This document shows positions 28,031 to 37,637 of a stretch of DNA of 42,521 nt, one piece after another. The notes below the pieces were generated by a model, which worked only from the letters and a program-made list of their open reading frames with translations, made no database searches and was not told where the DNA came from. This DNA is from Paucilactobacillus suebicus DSM 5007 = KCTC 3549 (GTDB lineage Bacteria > Bacillota > Bacilli > Lactobacillales > Lactobacillaceae), in NCBI RefSeq assembly GCF_001434475.1, contig NZ_AZGF01000020.1, positions 1 through 42,521 of the forward strand, in the 5' to 3' direction. The stretch's first letter is position 1; each line of letters starts with the position of its first letter. The translations under genes and the position numbers were made by a program.

Positions 28031-29287
28031 CTATTTATCCTTTCGTAGCTTCAATAGTTCTTGTCTCACAGACTGTTTATCAACTCGAGTTAGTGCCTGA
28101 AGTCGTGTAATCAAGTCGTCAACTTCGTTTGTTTGTGCCCCAACTTCAATCGCCAGTGACCGATACTGCAACTTCATATGGCCTGATTGTATTCCTGTTG
28201 TTGCTAACGCTTTTAATGCGGCTAAATTCTGAGCCAATCCAATACTTGCCACAACAGCCGACAATTCTTTTGCATTGTCAATCTTAGTAATCTGCTTTCC
28301 TACTCCAACTAATGGCACGATGCCAATTGACCCACCTACCGTTCCGACAGGTAAAGGAATGGTCATTTCGCCATGCAAGATATCCTTATCAATCGACCAT
28401 TGGCTCAAGCCACGGTATGAACCAGACATCGCAGCAAATGCATGTGCGCCGCTTTCAACAGCTCTCCAATCATTACCAGTAGCAATCATCAAAGCGTCAA
28501 TGCCGTTCATAATTCCTTTATTATGCGTCGCAGCTCGGTATGGATCAATTTGTGCTAGATGGCTAAGTTCGGCGATTGACTGGGCAGTTTCCCGTCCACT
28601 TTTTTTATCCGTGGCCAGATCACTCGTGGCAATGTTACATGACACTGATTGTAAACTATCTGTCGCTAAATTACTGAGAATGGCCGTGATAACATGCATC
28701 CCCACATTTGATAATTCTTTGCCAATCGCTTCACACATAGTGTTAACAACATTTGCTCCCATTGAATCTACCGTATCAATCGAGATATCAACTGACAAAT
28801 AATTATCCTTTAATGATCGCAAACGTAAGTTTCGAGCTCCACCACCCCGTTTTTTCATTGATGGATGAGCAGCATTAGCTATTTCTAACAGATGTGCTTG
28901 ATTACTGGTAAACCAGGATTTCACCGCTGAATAGTCTTCAACCTGGTTTATCACGACTTGACCAATCATTAAATGTGGTTGTGCTGGAGCCAGAAAGCCA
29001 CCATTTTTTGCCACAATCTTTGATCCATTACTGGCAGCAGCAATTACTGAGGGCTCCTCAGTTACCATTGGTACACTATATTTTTTTTGATTTACTACTA
29101 AATTTAGTGCCAGTCCTTCAGGTAATGAATAGCTAGTAAAGTAGTTTTCTACCATCTGATTACCAATTTCATCACTTTTTTTGTCGATTAGATTACGTTG
29201 CTGAACGTTTAAGTCAAAAGTTCTTTCAATAATTGATTGACGTTCTGCAAGGGAGCGTCTATAAAAACCATGTTGCCAATCTGTCAT
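28031..29287 (-). CDS. mvaA: Hydroxymethylglutaryl-CoA reductase, class II
   Basis: This is the committed step of the mevalonate pathway to isoprenoids. The 418-residue protein shows EEPSVIAAAS, DSMGANVVN, THNKGIMNGIDA and GTVGGSIG, with the catalytic His in GHMKLQ. The ATG at 29287 has GGAGGATC upstream. Presence of this gene indicates that isopentenyl diphosphate is made from mevalonate, which makes the ispE copy in this window puzzling. Confidence 0.95.
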   Translation of the reverse strand: MTDWQHGFYRRSLAERQSIIERTFDLNVQQRNLIDKKSDEIGNQMVENYFTSYSLPEGLALNLVVNQKKYSVPMVTEEPSVIAAASNGSKIVAKNGGFLAPAQPHLMIGQVVINQVEDYSAVKSWFTSNQAHLLEIANAAHPSMKKRGGGARNLRLRSLKDNYLSVDISIDTVDSMGANVVNTMCEAIGKELSNVGMHVITAILSNLATDSLQSVSCNIATSDLATDKKSGRETAQSIAELSHLAQIDPYRAATHNKGIMNGIDALMIATGNDWRAVESGAHAFAAMSGSYRGLSQWSIDKDILHGEMTIPLPVGTVGGSIGIVPLVGVGKQITKIDNAKELSAVVASIGLAQNLAALKALATTGIQSGHMKLQYRSLAIEVGAQTNEVDDLITRLQALTRVDKQSVRQELLKLRKDK

Positions 29288-29415
29288 GAAGATCCTCCAC
29301 AATAGAGCTCTAAAAAAAGCAAGATTATTGCGACTAACACTGAATTAACTCATTTCAAAGTCAGAAATAGTTTAACCCACCAGTTAGCGCACATAATCTA
29401 TTAGTTTTTTACATT

Positions 29416-30333
29416 CTACTTATTTTTAACATACTCCGCGATAACGCCCTCTCTGACACCACTTTCAGAGAAAATCACACGACCGTCACTGCTCCTTTGA
29501 AGCAAACAAACAAGTGGTAACATTCCGCCGATAATTATATCCGCTCTTTCTGGTTCAAGTCCGGATATTTTCTTTCTTTGAACTAAATTTTTATTCAATA
29601 ACTCACGATAGGTGGCATACACCGCTCTTGATGAAAGTCGATATCCATGAATACTGCCCCGTGTCTTATGTCGATAATTTCGACTCATTCTTGCTAAAGT
29701 TCTGTTAGCGCCGCCCAATAAAACAATGGGCACGTGATGCGCATACTTAAGCCATGGAATTTTGGTTAGTCTTTCGTTAACAGACACTTGAGCTCTAAAC
29801 AGGTCAACGGCTTTCACGTAGCCACCTAAATGAAACTGTTCCGATAAGTTAACGGCACCAATTGGTATTGAAATTAAATTTCTGGCTTTTTGGTGCTGAA
29901 CTAATATCAGCTCACAACTTGCACCGCCTGTGTCCAAGATAAGACAATGTTCAAGTTTTAAAGTTCTAACGACTCCTAGATAATCGTAATAGGCCTCCTT
30001 AGCACCTGATAAAACTTGCAAATCCAGTCCAACTTCTTTTTTTACTCGCTCTAAAAATTCTGCTTGATTTTTTGCCTGACGAACAGCGGCTGTTGTGATC
30101 GCACGGACTTGTAGATTAGGCAAGCCAATGTATAATTTTTTGAACCGTTTCATTGCAGCAATTGTTCGTTCCATTGCCGATTCCTGCAGGATTTTTTCGC
30201 GTCCCATTCCTTCAGAAATTCGTGAATCTTCCTTAACTCGTTTAATTTCCCGGAAGCTGCCGTCAGCCGCAATTTCGGTGATAGCCATTCTCACTGAATT
30301 CGAGCCGAGATCCACAATTGCCAAATTCTCCAC
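29416..30333 (-). CDS. ppx: Ppx/GppA family phosphatase
   Basis: A 305-residue ASKHA-fold enzyme: VDLGSNSVRM at the N-terminus, LDTGGASCEL in the middle and GLEPERADIIIGG near the end. It hydrolyses polyphosphate or pppGpp; the short form without a C-terminal HD domain is usual for Gram-positive exopolyphosphatase. A GTG start with GGAGGTG 6 nt upstream. About 130 bp separate it from mvaA; no ppk gene is adjacent. Confidence 0.88.
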   Translation of the reverse strand: MENLAIVDLGSNSVRMAITEIAADGSFREIKRVKEDSRISEGMGREKILQESAMERTIAAMKRFKKLYIGLPNLQVRAITTAAVRQAKNQAEFLERVKKEVGLDLQVLSGAKEAYYDYLGVVRTLKLEHCLILDTGGASCELILVQHQKARNLISIPIGAVNLSEQFHLGGYVKAVDLFRAQVSVNERLTKIPWLKYAHHVPIVLLGGANRTLARMSRNYRHKTRGSIHGYRLSSRAVYATYRELLNKNLVQRKKISGLEPERADIIIGGMLPLVCLLQRSSDGRVIFSESGVREGVIAEYVKNK

Positions 30334-30440
30334 TATTTCACCTCCAGTACATTAAACATCAATTACATTAACTTTTTTATTCCTATTAATCATACCATTT
30401 CATCAACAAGACAGCACTCAAAATTATCGTATTTAAGCGC

Positions 30441-30484
30441 AAAAAACAGATTCAACATACCATTACTGATATAACTGAATCTGT
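30441..30484 (-). terminator. Terminator after trpS
   Basis: A 9-bp stem (ACAGATTCA / TGAATCTGT) with a 21-nt loop and six T residues, 13 bp past the trpS stop. Confidence 0.8.
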
Positions 30485-30496
30485 CATCCTTAACTA

Positions 30497-31513
30497 TTAT
30501 TTAAAGTAATTAATACCAATTGCGTCTCTAACTTCTTTGAGCGTCTGATTAGCAACAATGTTTGCTTTTTCAGAACCTTCCTTTAGGATCTGATAAACGT
30601 AATCGATATCTTGTTCGTACTGTGAGCGTCGTTCGCGAATTGGCTTTAAGGTCTCTTCCAGCACTTCATTTAAGTAACGCTTAATTTTCACGTCACCTAA
30701 ACCACCAGCCTGATACTGTTCCTTCAACTTAGCAACTTGATCTTTATCTGGATCAAAAATATCCAAATAAGTAAATACAGTATTACCCTCAACATGACCA
30801 GGGTCACTGACCTTAATATGCTCAGGATCTGTGTACATTGACATGACTTTCTTGGAAACTGTGTCTGCATCATCTGACAAATAAATGGCGTTGTTCAAAG
30901 ACTTACTCATTTTGGCATTGCCATCGAGACCAGGAATCCGGCCTTGTCCCTTGGTTGGAAAGTATCCTTCAGGTTCAACCAAGATATCCTTATCGTAAAT
31001 ACTGTTAAATGAACGGACAATTTCTCTTGTCTGCTCAAGCATCGGTTCCTGGTCATCCCCAACAGGAACTGTATCGGCTTTAAATGCCGTGATATCTGCG
31101 GCCTGACTAACGGGGTAGATGAAGAATCCAGCTGGGACGCTTTCACCAAACTTTTTCTGCTTAATTTCTGTCTTGACCGTCGGGTTTCTACTAATACGTG
31201 AGACAGTGACAATATTTAAGTAATGCATTGTTAACTCATTCAAGGCAGGAATCTGCGATTGAACTAAAATTGTTGATTTAGCGGGGTCAATTCCTACGGC
31301 TAAATAATCCAATGCAACCTGAATTAAACTATGTCTAATTTTTTCGGGATCACGTGCATTGTCAGTCAATGCTTGCTGGTCAGCAATCATGATGTATGTA
31401 TCGTAATCTCCAGAATTTTGTAATTCAACTCGATTTTTAAGTGAGCCAACATAATGACCAATGTGTAGTTTACCTGTTGGTCGATCACCAGTTAAAATTG
31501 TTTTCTTTGCCAT
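30497..31513 (-). CDS. trpS: Tryptophanyl-tRNA synthetase
   Basis: A class I synthetase of 338 residues, beginning [25 protein letters not shown] (HIGH motif) with KMSKSLNN. The ATG at 31513 has GGAGGAAG 6 nt upstream; the frame stays open upstream only because it runs through the T-box terminator. Expression is predicted to be induced by uncharged tRNA(Trp) through the T-box leader. Confidence 0.97.
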   Translation of the reverse strand: MAKKTILTGDRPTGKLHIGHYVGSLKNRVELQNSGDYDTYIMIADQQALTDNARDPEKIRHSLIQVALDYLAVGIDPAKSTILVQSQIPALNELTMHYLNIVTVSRISRNPTVKTEIKQKKFGESVPAGFFIYPVSQAADITAFKADTVPVGDDQEPMLEQTREIVRSFNSIYDKDILVEPEGYFPTKGQGRIPGLDGNAKMSKSLNNAIYLSDDADTVSKKVMSMYTDPEHIKVSDPGHVEGNTVFTYLDIFDPDKDQVAKLKEQYQAGGLGDVKIKRYLNEVLEETLKPIRERRSQYEQDIDYVYQILKEGSEKANIVANQTLKEVRDAIGINYFK

Positions 31514-31533
31514 GCTGCTTCCTCCGATTCTAT

Positions 31534-31715
31534 AAAAAAAGCCTACTGCAATAATGCAATAGGACGTCGTCGCGCGGTACCACCTAACTTGCAGCATTCG
31601 AGCTGCCTCTCATCCCTTACGGCGGGAAACCATCTTCACCCATTTCGCGTACTTGAAGTCTTCTCACCAACTGCACTTCTCGCTGAATCGACGCTACTTA
31701 TAACTCTTTAAGTGT
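31534..31715 (-). promoter_or_regulatory. T-box riboswitch of trpS
   Basis: On the minus strand the conserved T-box GGTGGTACCGCG (31573-31584) precedes a terminator (CCTATTGCA / TGCAGTAGG plus seven T). Upstream is a Stem I region with the GGTGAGA loop. A TGG triplet in AAATGGGTG (31640-31642) is the likely specifier codon, matching Trp. The exact specifier was judged by eye. Confidence 0.9.
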
Positions 31716-31797
31716 ACCGATCAAAGCAACAAAAGTAAAGAACCCTAATTCAAATAACAAACATTCTTAATCACTAGCGGATATTTGGCTCAATTGC

Positions 31798-31826
31798 TTG
31801 CGATCATTGGTGACAGGACTTACAAT
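31798..31826 (+). promoter_or_regulatory. Predicted helD promoter
   Basis: TTGCGA (31798-31803) and TACAAT (31821-31826) 17 bp apart on the plus strand, 43 bp before the GTG start. Confidence 0.55.
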
Positions 31827-31869
31827 GAATAAACACTTTTAACGGGATTTTTGAAATGGAGGTTTTTTG

Positions 31870-34173
31870 GTGACAGAACAAGATGAACGACAGCTAGAAC
31901 AACAAAGAGTGACCAACGTTCAACATCAAATAGTAGAACAGATTGAAACCACCAAGGATCTTTTAACAAATGCTCATGATGAAACGCGTGCCGTTGAACA
32001 AAATTACAGTGACAATGCGTCTGTTAACACTTATGAAGTCGATGATGCAATGGAAACTAACGCGATGATTGAGCAACAACGGCAGTTGGTTAGAAGAGCT
32101 GTTGAAAGCGAATCGATTTTGCGGCACCAATTAGACACACTGAACAACCTGCAGGGATCACCATACTTCGGTCGAATTGACATTAAGGATCCTGGAGAGA
32201 TCAATTCAGAAAAGTTGTATATTGGCATTGCTTCGCTAATGAATGAAGAAAAATCTGAGTTTTTGATATATGATTGGCGTGCACCAATTGCTGGTGTGTA
32301 CTACAACGGTACGTTAGGTAAAGTTCATTACCAGACACCAGCTGGAAGTCAAACGACTGAATTAACAAAAAAACGCCAATTTACTATTAAAAATGGCGAA
32401 ATCACTAATATGTTCGATACCGACGAAACTGTCGGTGACGAGGTATTACAAGCGGCACTTGGCAGTCAGAACGACCAGTACATGCAAAATATCGTGGCTA
32501 CTATTCAAAAAGAACAAAATGATATTATTCGCGACACCACCAGTGATCTCTTGTTGGTACAAGGTGTCGCTGGCAGTGGTAAAACATCTGCCATTCTGCA
32601 ACGAATTGCCTACTTGCTCTATCACAGTCGGGCAAGTCTAAATGCTGATCAAATAGTACTGTTTTCACCTAACCGTTTATTCAGTCATTACATTTCTGAA
32701 GTTCTTCCAAGCTTGGGTGAACGCAATATGCGCCAAATTACTTTGGCAGAATTTCTAAATAGACGACTTGAAGGTTTGGATGTCCAAACGATTTTTGAAC
32801 GGTTTGAAACAGAACAGTCTCAAACCAACAATCAAAAAGCAGTTCAAACGGTTCTTGAAGGCGCAGAATGTATGCGGCAAGTTGCCAGATATGCCGCTCA
32901 ACTAAACATTGACGACATTCAATTTACTAACATTCTGTTCGAAGGTCAGGTATTTTTTAGTGCAGACCATATCAAAAATATTTTTGCAAAACAACCAACC
33001 GCTATCCATCTCACAGATAAAATACTAGCAACCAAGAACACGTTAATTCGTGAATTAAAACAACGAATTAAAGCCGAAGCAAAAAAAGACTGGGTGAATG
33101 AGGAATTAAATCACTTAGGTGACGAGGATATTCTTAATTTATTTGGAAAACATCGTCCAGAAGAATTCGATTCAGAAGACGATCAAGTTAGGTATCTGTC
33201 TCGGCGTTTGGCACGTAGACGACTTAGGATCGTCTATGACGCCATTTACAATAACTACTTCATTGATTTTTATGCTCAATATGGTGCATTTTTGCGCCAA
33301 TCGGATTTGACGGACAGCGTTGATTATGATGAATGGCAAACAATGATTAACCGTTATCAGCATCAAATTGAATTTCATCAAATCGAGCTGATGCATTGTG
33401 CACCCTTGCTTTACCTACGAGACCTAATTACTGGATCAGGTCAAAATCGTGCATTACAGTATGTTTTTATTGATGAAATGCAGGATTACTCGGTTGCTTC
33501 GCTGATTTATTTCAAGCATGTCTTTGCCAATGCTAAATTTACCATTCTTGGCGATAGTGAACAGGCTTTATTTAAAAATATCGAACTTCCACAGGTGATG
33601 TTAGAGCGTCTGAGCACGGCTCTTAATGCTAAACGGCCAAATTTAATTTCTCTAAACCGAAGTTATCGTTCAACAACAGAAATTACGAACTTTGCTAAGG
33701 CCATGCTGCCGGATGGTGATCAAATTACGGCATTCAGCCGCCATGGTAGCCGACCACGGATTGTTGTTCGCTATGACAGTGTAGGTGCGAACGATGCCTT
33801 GCTACAAGAGGCCACAAAACAAGCTGATGAATATAAAACAGTTGCTATTCTAACTAAGAATGCAAAACAGGCAAACGAAGTATTTCAAGTACTTCATCGT
33901 CATACTGACGTTTCTTTACTAACGGATACAGATCGAACGTTGCCAACTGGGATCCTCGTGTTACCAATCTACTTGGCAAAAGGGCTAGAATTTGATGCAG
34001 TCATTTGTTACGACGTATCTGAAAACAATTATGGTAATGATCGTTCGATCGGTATTTTATACACAATGGCTTCCAGAGCAATGCATGCGTTAACATTGCT
34101 GAGTATTGGTTCAGTGACTCCGTACATTACGGGAGCTCCTGCTGAGCTATTAGAGATTGAGCATAAAGTGTAG
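31870..34173 (+). CDS. helD: HelD-like RNA polymerase recycling helicase (UvrD/Rep superfamily)
   Basis: A 767-residue SF1 helicase-like ATPase with a long coiled-coil N-terminus, the conserved YIGIASL and IYDWRAPIAGVYY segments of HelD, Walker A GVAGSGKTS near residue 235 and Walker B FIDEMQDYS. HelD binds RNA polymerase and frees it from stalled complexes. A GTG start with GGAGG 7 nt upstream is chosen; a TTG one codon earlier is less likely. It is a single-gene unit with its own promoter and terminator. Confidence 0.9.
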   Translation: MTEQDERQLEQQRVTNVQHQIVEQIETTKDLLTNAHDETRAVEQNYSDNASVNTYEVDDAMETNAMIEQQRQLVRRAVESESILRHQLDTLNNLQGSPYFGRIDIKDPGEINSEKLYIGIASLMNEEKSEFLIYDWRAPIAGVYYNGTLGKVHYQTPAGSQTTELTKKRQFTIKNGEITNMFDTDETVGDEVLQAALGSQNDQYMQNIVATIQKEQNDIIRDTTSDLLLVQGVAGSGKTSAILQRIAYLLYHSRASLNADQIVLFSPNRLFSHYISEVLPSLGERNMRQITLAEFLNRRLEGLDVQTIFERFETEQSQTNNQKAVQTVLEGAECMRQVARYAAQLNIDDIQFTNILFEGQVFFSADHIKNIFAKQPTAIHLTDKILATKNTLIRELKQRIKAEAKKDWVNEELNHLGDEDILNLFGKHRPEEFDSEDDQVRYLSRRLARRRLRIVYDAIYNNYFIDFYAQYGAFLRQSDLTDSVDYDEWQTMINRYQHQIEFHQIELMHCAPLLYLRDLITGSGQNRALQYVFIDEMQDYSVASLIYFKHVFANAKFTILGDSEQALFKNIELPQVMLERLSTALNAKRPNLISLNRSYRSTTEITNFAKAMLPDGDQITAFSRHGSRPRIVVRYDSVGANDALLQEATKQADEYKTVAILTKNAKQANEVFQVLHRHTDVSLLTDTDRTLPTGILVLPIYLAKGLEFDAVICYDVSENNYGNDRSIGILYTMASRAMHALTLLSIGSVTPYITGAPAELLEIEHKV

Positions 34174-34282
34174 CGCCAATATACTCAAAAAATTAAGTTG
34201 GTCGAAATATGAGCAGTACTAAATTACTAATTCTTGCTTTAATTTATATAATCTAATGGTGCAATAAACGGCTGTCACTAAC

Positions 34283-34338
34283 CAAATAAGACTCACAAGA
34301 TCAAATTTCGGATTTTGATCTTGTGAGCCTTATTTTTT
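34283..34338. terminator. Bidirectional terminator between helD and the antiporter
   Basis: A 14-bp perfect stem (CTCACAAGATCAAA / TTTGATCTTGTGAG) lies between convergent genes, with T-rich sequence at 34331-34338. Confidence 0.85.
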
Positions 34339-34368
34339 CGATAAATCGCATGTTCTCGCTATCACTTT

Positions 34369-35565
34369 TTACATTACGGTTTCAACTCCAGATGTCTCCC
34401 GTTCTGTTGTTCCATGATGTTTAATAGCATGTTTCAAAACAAATGGTGCGATCACAGTTGCTAAAATAATTACCAAAATAATATCAGAATAATAAGTTGA
34501 TGACAGCAAATGAGCACTAAAGCCAATTTGAGCAGTGATCAGCGCCATTTCACCTCGAGATATCATCCCCGCACCAACTAAATAATCACTTCGCAACCCA
34601 AAGCCACTAATTGCGGCACCAAGACCACAACCAATTAGCTTGGTTAAGCATGCCAACACGGTCATTACCAGTACAAATACTACTGACTGAGACAAGTGCG
34701 ACAATGTCATATTAAGCCCAACGCTAACAAAGAACAGTGGGATAAATATGGCGTATCCGATTGGTTCCACACTTTTATCGATTACTTCTCGTTCTCTCGT
34801 GTGAGCCACCGCAATTCCAGCAAAAAACGCCCCAACAGCGCCGCTCAAACCAACATAATCTGCTGCAGCTGCCATACTAAAACAAATCACCATTGACATA
34901 ACGGTCGGAGCAAGCGTCGTTAGCATTCTTTCACTTAACCGCATTAAAATTGGCGCTAGCCATTTTACCAATAAATAAACGCCAGTGAAAAATAGAATTT
35001 GTTCAATGAAAACTAGGATCAGACTAGTAGATGGTCCACTTGTTGATATGCCTGTTTGATGCATCAAGCTGATCATGATGCTGAGTAAGATCACGCCAAT
35101 CACATCATCAGCCACCGCAGCTCCCAGAATTGTCGCTCCCTCGCGAGTTCCAAGGTAGTGGAACTCTTTCAACACGGCTACTGAAATGCTGACGGACGTT
35201 GCCGAAAAAACAACTCCAATGAACAGTGATTCCATCATTGAAAAACCAAACATTAAACTAGCAGCTCCCATTAAAACTACTGGAAAAATGACGCCGATCA
35301 CGGCCACAATAATTGCTGGCCGTAAATATTTGCGTAACAAATCCAAATTACTTTCTAATCCCCCAATAAACATCAGTAGAATGGCCCCAATATTTTGAAA
35401 TTCATTCATCATTTGATCAAGATGAATCCAGCCAAGAATGGCCGGCCCCACGATAATGCCAATCAATATTTCTCCGAGGACACCAGGTATTTCTAATCGG
35501 TGGCAAAGATGAGCGGCAATCTGCGTCAAAAGCAATAATGCTGCTAATGTTGCAATAAATTTCAT
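34369..35565 (-). CDS. CPA2-family Na+/H+ antiporter (NapA-like)
   Basis: A 398-residue membrane protein with about 11-13 segments and no RCK domain. The core motif AAVADDVIGV holds two adjacent aspartates (Asp153-Asp154), characteristic of electrogenic NapA/NhaA-type antiporters. It exports Na+ in exchange for protons. GAGGGAGG precedes the ATG. A structured 5' leader lies directly upstream. Potassium or other cation specificity cannot be excluded. Confidence 0.85.
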   Translation of the reverse strand: MKFIATLAALLLLTQIAAHLCHRLEIPGVLGEILIGIIVGPAILGWIHLDQMMNEFQNIGAILLMFIGGLESNLDLLRKYLRPAIIVAVIGVIFPVVLMGAASLMFGFSMMESLFIGVVFSATSVSISVAVLKEFHYLGTREGATILGAAVADDVIGVILLSIMISLMHQTGISTSGPSTSLILVFIEQILFFTGVYLLVKWLAPILMRLSERMLTTLAPTVMSMVICFSMAAAADYVGLSGAVGAFFAGIAVAHTREREVIDKSVEPIGYAIFIPLFFVSVGLNMTLSHLSQSVVFVLVMTVLACLTKLIGCGLGAAISGFGLRSDYLVGAGMISRGEMALITAQIGFSAHLLSSTYYSDIILVIILATVIAPFVLKHAIKHHGTTERETSGVETVM

Positions 35566-35588
35566 GTTTGCGCCTCCCTCTATGTAAT

Positions 35589-35659
35589 GTGAAAAATCGG
35601 CCTACTTGCGCTTGCTATGCCCACACTTAGCAGCTACGTAAACCGATGCCCATTTTCAC
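35589..35659 (-). promoter_or_regulatory. Structured 5' leader of the antiporter gene, candidate cis-regulatory RNA
   Basis: On the minus strand GTGAAAA...TCGG pairs with CCGATTTTTCAC to close a 71-nt domain. It contains two GGGCAT words and a short inner pairing (GCTGCTA / TAGCAAGC). It ends about 20 nt before the ribosome site. I cannot match it to a named riboswitch. Confidence 0.4.
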
Positions 35660-35670
35660 GTCTAACTTAT

Positions 35671-35676
35671 ATTATA
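35671..35676 (-). promoter_or_regulatory. Predicted -10 box of the antiporter promoter
   Basis: A perfect TATAAT on the minus strand, about 10 nt upstream of the structured leader. No good -35 box is visible. Confidence 0.4.
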
Positions 35677-35808
35677 TGTGTTTGATCGTTAAAGTACTTC
35701 GTTTCTATGTGTTTTTCTATGTGTTAATCGTTAGAATACTTCAATATGTTTTTGAAACTATGTGCTTGAATTAATATGTGATATTTCTATGTGATGTGAT
35801 TTTATGTG
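35675..35808. repeat. Dispersed TATGTG repeats
   Basis: Seven copies of TATGTG (CACATA on the minus strand) start at 35675, 35706, 35718, 35759, 35775, 35788 and 35803, at irregular spacing, between the brnQ stop and the antiporter promoter. Confidence 0.6.
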
Positions 35809-35815
35809 TGATTTA

Positions 35816-37195
35816 TTAATTTGTTTGACTCACGATTGTCTTGTTAGAACGTCCCATTGCTAATTGGAAACCTAAAATAATGAGACCCACGATGAATCCA
35901 AGAATTGCCGGAATAACCCAATCCATTCCATAACTAGCAAATGGCAAGTATGAATCAATTTTCAATAAAGCTTTAGCCCAAGCACTAGCAGAAATGATTG
36001 CAGGTGCCGAAGTGATTCCGTCAAGTAGTGCTGGAATTAACGTAAACAACGTTGTCATAATATAAACGATACGTGCCTTTTTAAATAAAGGCGATAAGAT
36101 GGAAAGTGCAATTAAAGTAATTGCGAGCGGATAAACAAACATTAACATTGGTAATGACCATGCAATGATTTGGTCAAGTCCTAGGTTGGCGATTAAAAAT
36201 GATAACAAGCAAGTAAATGCATTCCATTTGGCATAACTGATCTTTGGAAAACGTGTGTGCAATGCTTCAGCAAATGAAGTCGATAATCCAATTGATGTGG
36301 TTAAGCATGTTAGAGTTGCCATTATTGCTAAAATGATTTCACCTGGAATACCCATAAAGTGATTAGCAATTTGACTAAATGCAATTCCACCGTCAGCTGA
36401 AACCTTAAAGTATTCAAGGCTTGTAGCACCGATCCAAATGAGGATCAGATAGATAATTGCTTCAAGAGTGATACTAATTAAACCTGACTTAGCGGTTGCC
36501 TTTGCGATATTTGCTGGATCTTTTGGCCCAAGATTACGAATGATTGTAACAATTGCGATACCAAATAATAATCCTGCGATACAATCCATCGTATTATAGC
36601 CTTGCAAGAAACCATTTAAAAACGATGCATGTTGGTAAGCTGATGTTGTTGCTTGACCTGATGCTTTGCCCATTGGTGACATGAAAGAAAAACCAAAGAT
36701 GATAGCCAATAATATTAAGAACGCTGGATTTAACAACTTACCGATCGAATTAATAATTTCCCCTGGTTTTCTAGCAAATGCCCAAGTAATGCCGAAGAAA
36801 ATCAGTGAATAGATGAATAATGCAATTGGTGTTTGACTTGCTGACAAATGTTGTGCAAATCCGATCTGAAACGGTGTCGTTGCCGTCCGTGGTGTTGCAA
36901 ACAGTGGCCCAAGTGTCGCACAAAGTAAAATCATAAAAATCGTTGCATATTTCTTACTAATCGGTTTGGCCAAATCGTAAATACCATTTGACTTTGTAAT
37001 ACTAATCGCAATAATCGCTAACAATGGCAGAAGTGTTCCTGTGATTAAAAATCCAATTGCAGCTGGCAACCAGTTGCTACCAGCTAATTGACCTAAATGG
37101 ATTGGAAAAATTAAGTTTCCTGCACCGAAGAACATTCCGAACAACATTGAACCGATAAAAATATAATTACCTTTAGTTAATTTTTTGTCTTTCAT
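35816..37195 (-). CDS. brnQ: Branched-chain amino acid:cation symporter BrnQ
   Basis: A 459-residue LIVCS-family carrier with about 12 membrane segments. It begins with GSMLFGMFFGAGNLIFPIHLG and has ATPRTATTPFQIGFA, both typical of BrnQ. It imports Leu, Ile and Val with Na+ or H+. A T-box leader upstream ties its expression to charging of a branched-chain tRNA. No strong terminator is seen after it; the next gene downstream has its own promoter signals. Confidence 0.95.
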   Translation of the reverse strand: MKDKKLTKGNYIFIGSMLFGMFFGAGNLIFPIHLGQLAGSNWLPAAIGFLITGTLLPLLAIIAISITKSNGIYDLAKPISKKYATIFMILLCATLGPLFATPRTATTPFQIGFAQHLSASQTPIALFIYSLIFFGITWAFARKPGEIINSIGKLLNPAFLILLAIIFGFSFMSPMGKASGQATTSAYQHASFLNGFLQGYNTMDCIAGLLFGIAIVTIIRNLGPKDPANIAKATAKSGLISITLEAIIYLILIWIGATSLEYFKVSADGGIAFSQIANHFMGIPGEIILAIMATLTCLTTSIGLSTSFAEALHTRFPKISYAKWNAFTCLLSFLIANLGLDQIIAWSLPMLMFVYPLAITLIALSILSPLFKKARIVYIMTTLFTLIPALLDGITSAPAIISASAWAKALLKIDSYLPFASYGMDWVIPAILGFIVGLIILGFQLAMGRSNKTIVSQTN

Positions 37196-37322
37196 AATCT
37201 AATCCCCTTTGAATAAATCAATAACATCTGACTATTCTAAGAGACTGACTCGAATTATTCCGCCGTTACTACTCGCTTTGAAACATTCCATGCTTAAGCC
37301 TTCTTTCTTTAAATTTAAAGAT

Positions 37323-37600
37323 AAAAAAAGTCCTTATTAGACTATCTAGTCTAATAAGGACGCATCGCGTGTTACCACCTCATAATTGCACATTCTTCAC
37401 AGAACATGCCTCACCAGGTACGGTCACAATTGTGACGATACCTTGGCACTATAATGGGTGCACCCATTGAACACTCGAAACTCGCATTCAACTCTCAGAG
37501 ATTACTTTCAACCTGTACAAGCTCCCCATTCTCACCAATCTAGGGGTCTCTTAAGTCCTGCAAAGGCCTACTCTTCTCATCAACGTTCTAATTTATCTTT
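37323..37600 (-). promoter_or_regulatory. T-box riboswitch of brnQ (branched-chain)
   Basis: On the minus strand GGTGGTAACACGCG (37366-37379) is a T-box of the variant common in Ile/Leu leaders. It is followed by a 14-bp terminator (GTCCTTATTAGACT / AGTCTAATAAGGAC, 37330-37361) and seven T residues. Stem I with GGTGAGA lies upstream. In the Stem I 3' side, AATCTC offers ATC (37500-37502, Ile) or CTC (Leu) as specifier; I favour ATC but cannot fold it to be sure. The rest of the 440-bp gap between brnQ and the acyltransferase gene shows no ORF. Confidence 0.9.
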
Positions 37601-37637
37601 AATGTTGTAAGTAGAATAACGCGTATTTAAAGTGTTG

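Noticed and set aside
28275-28802. Plus-strand ORF of 175 codons inside mvaA
   Set aside because: Antisense shadow of HMG-CoA reductase; no start signals or domain.
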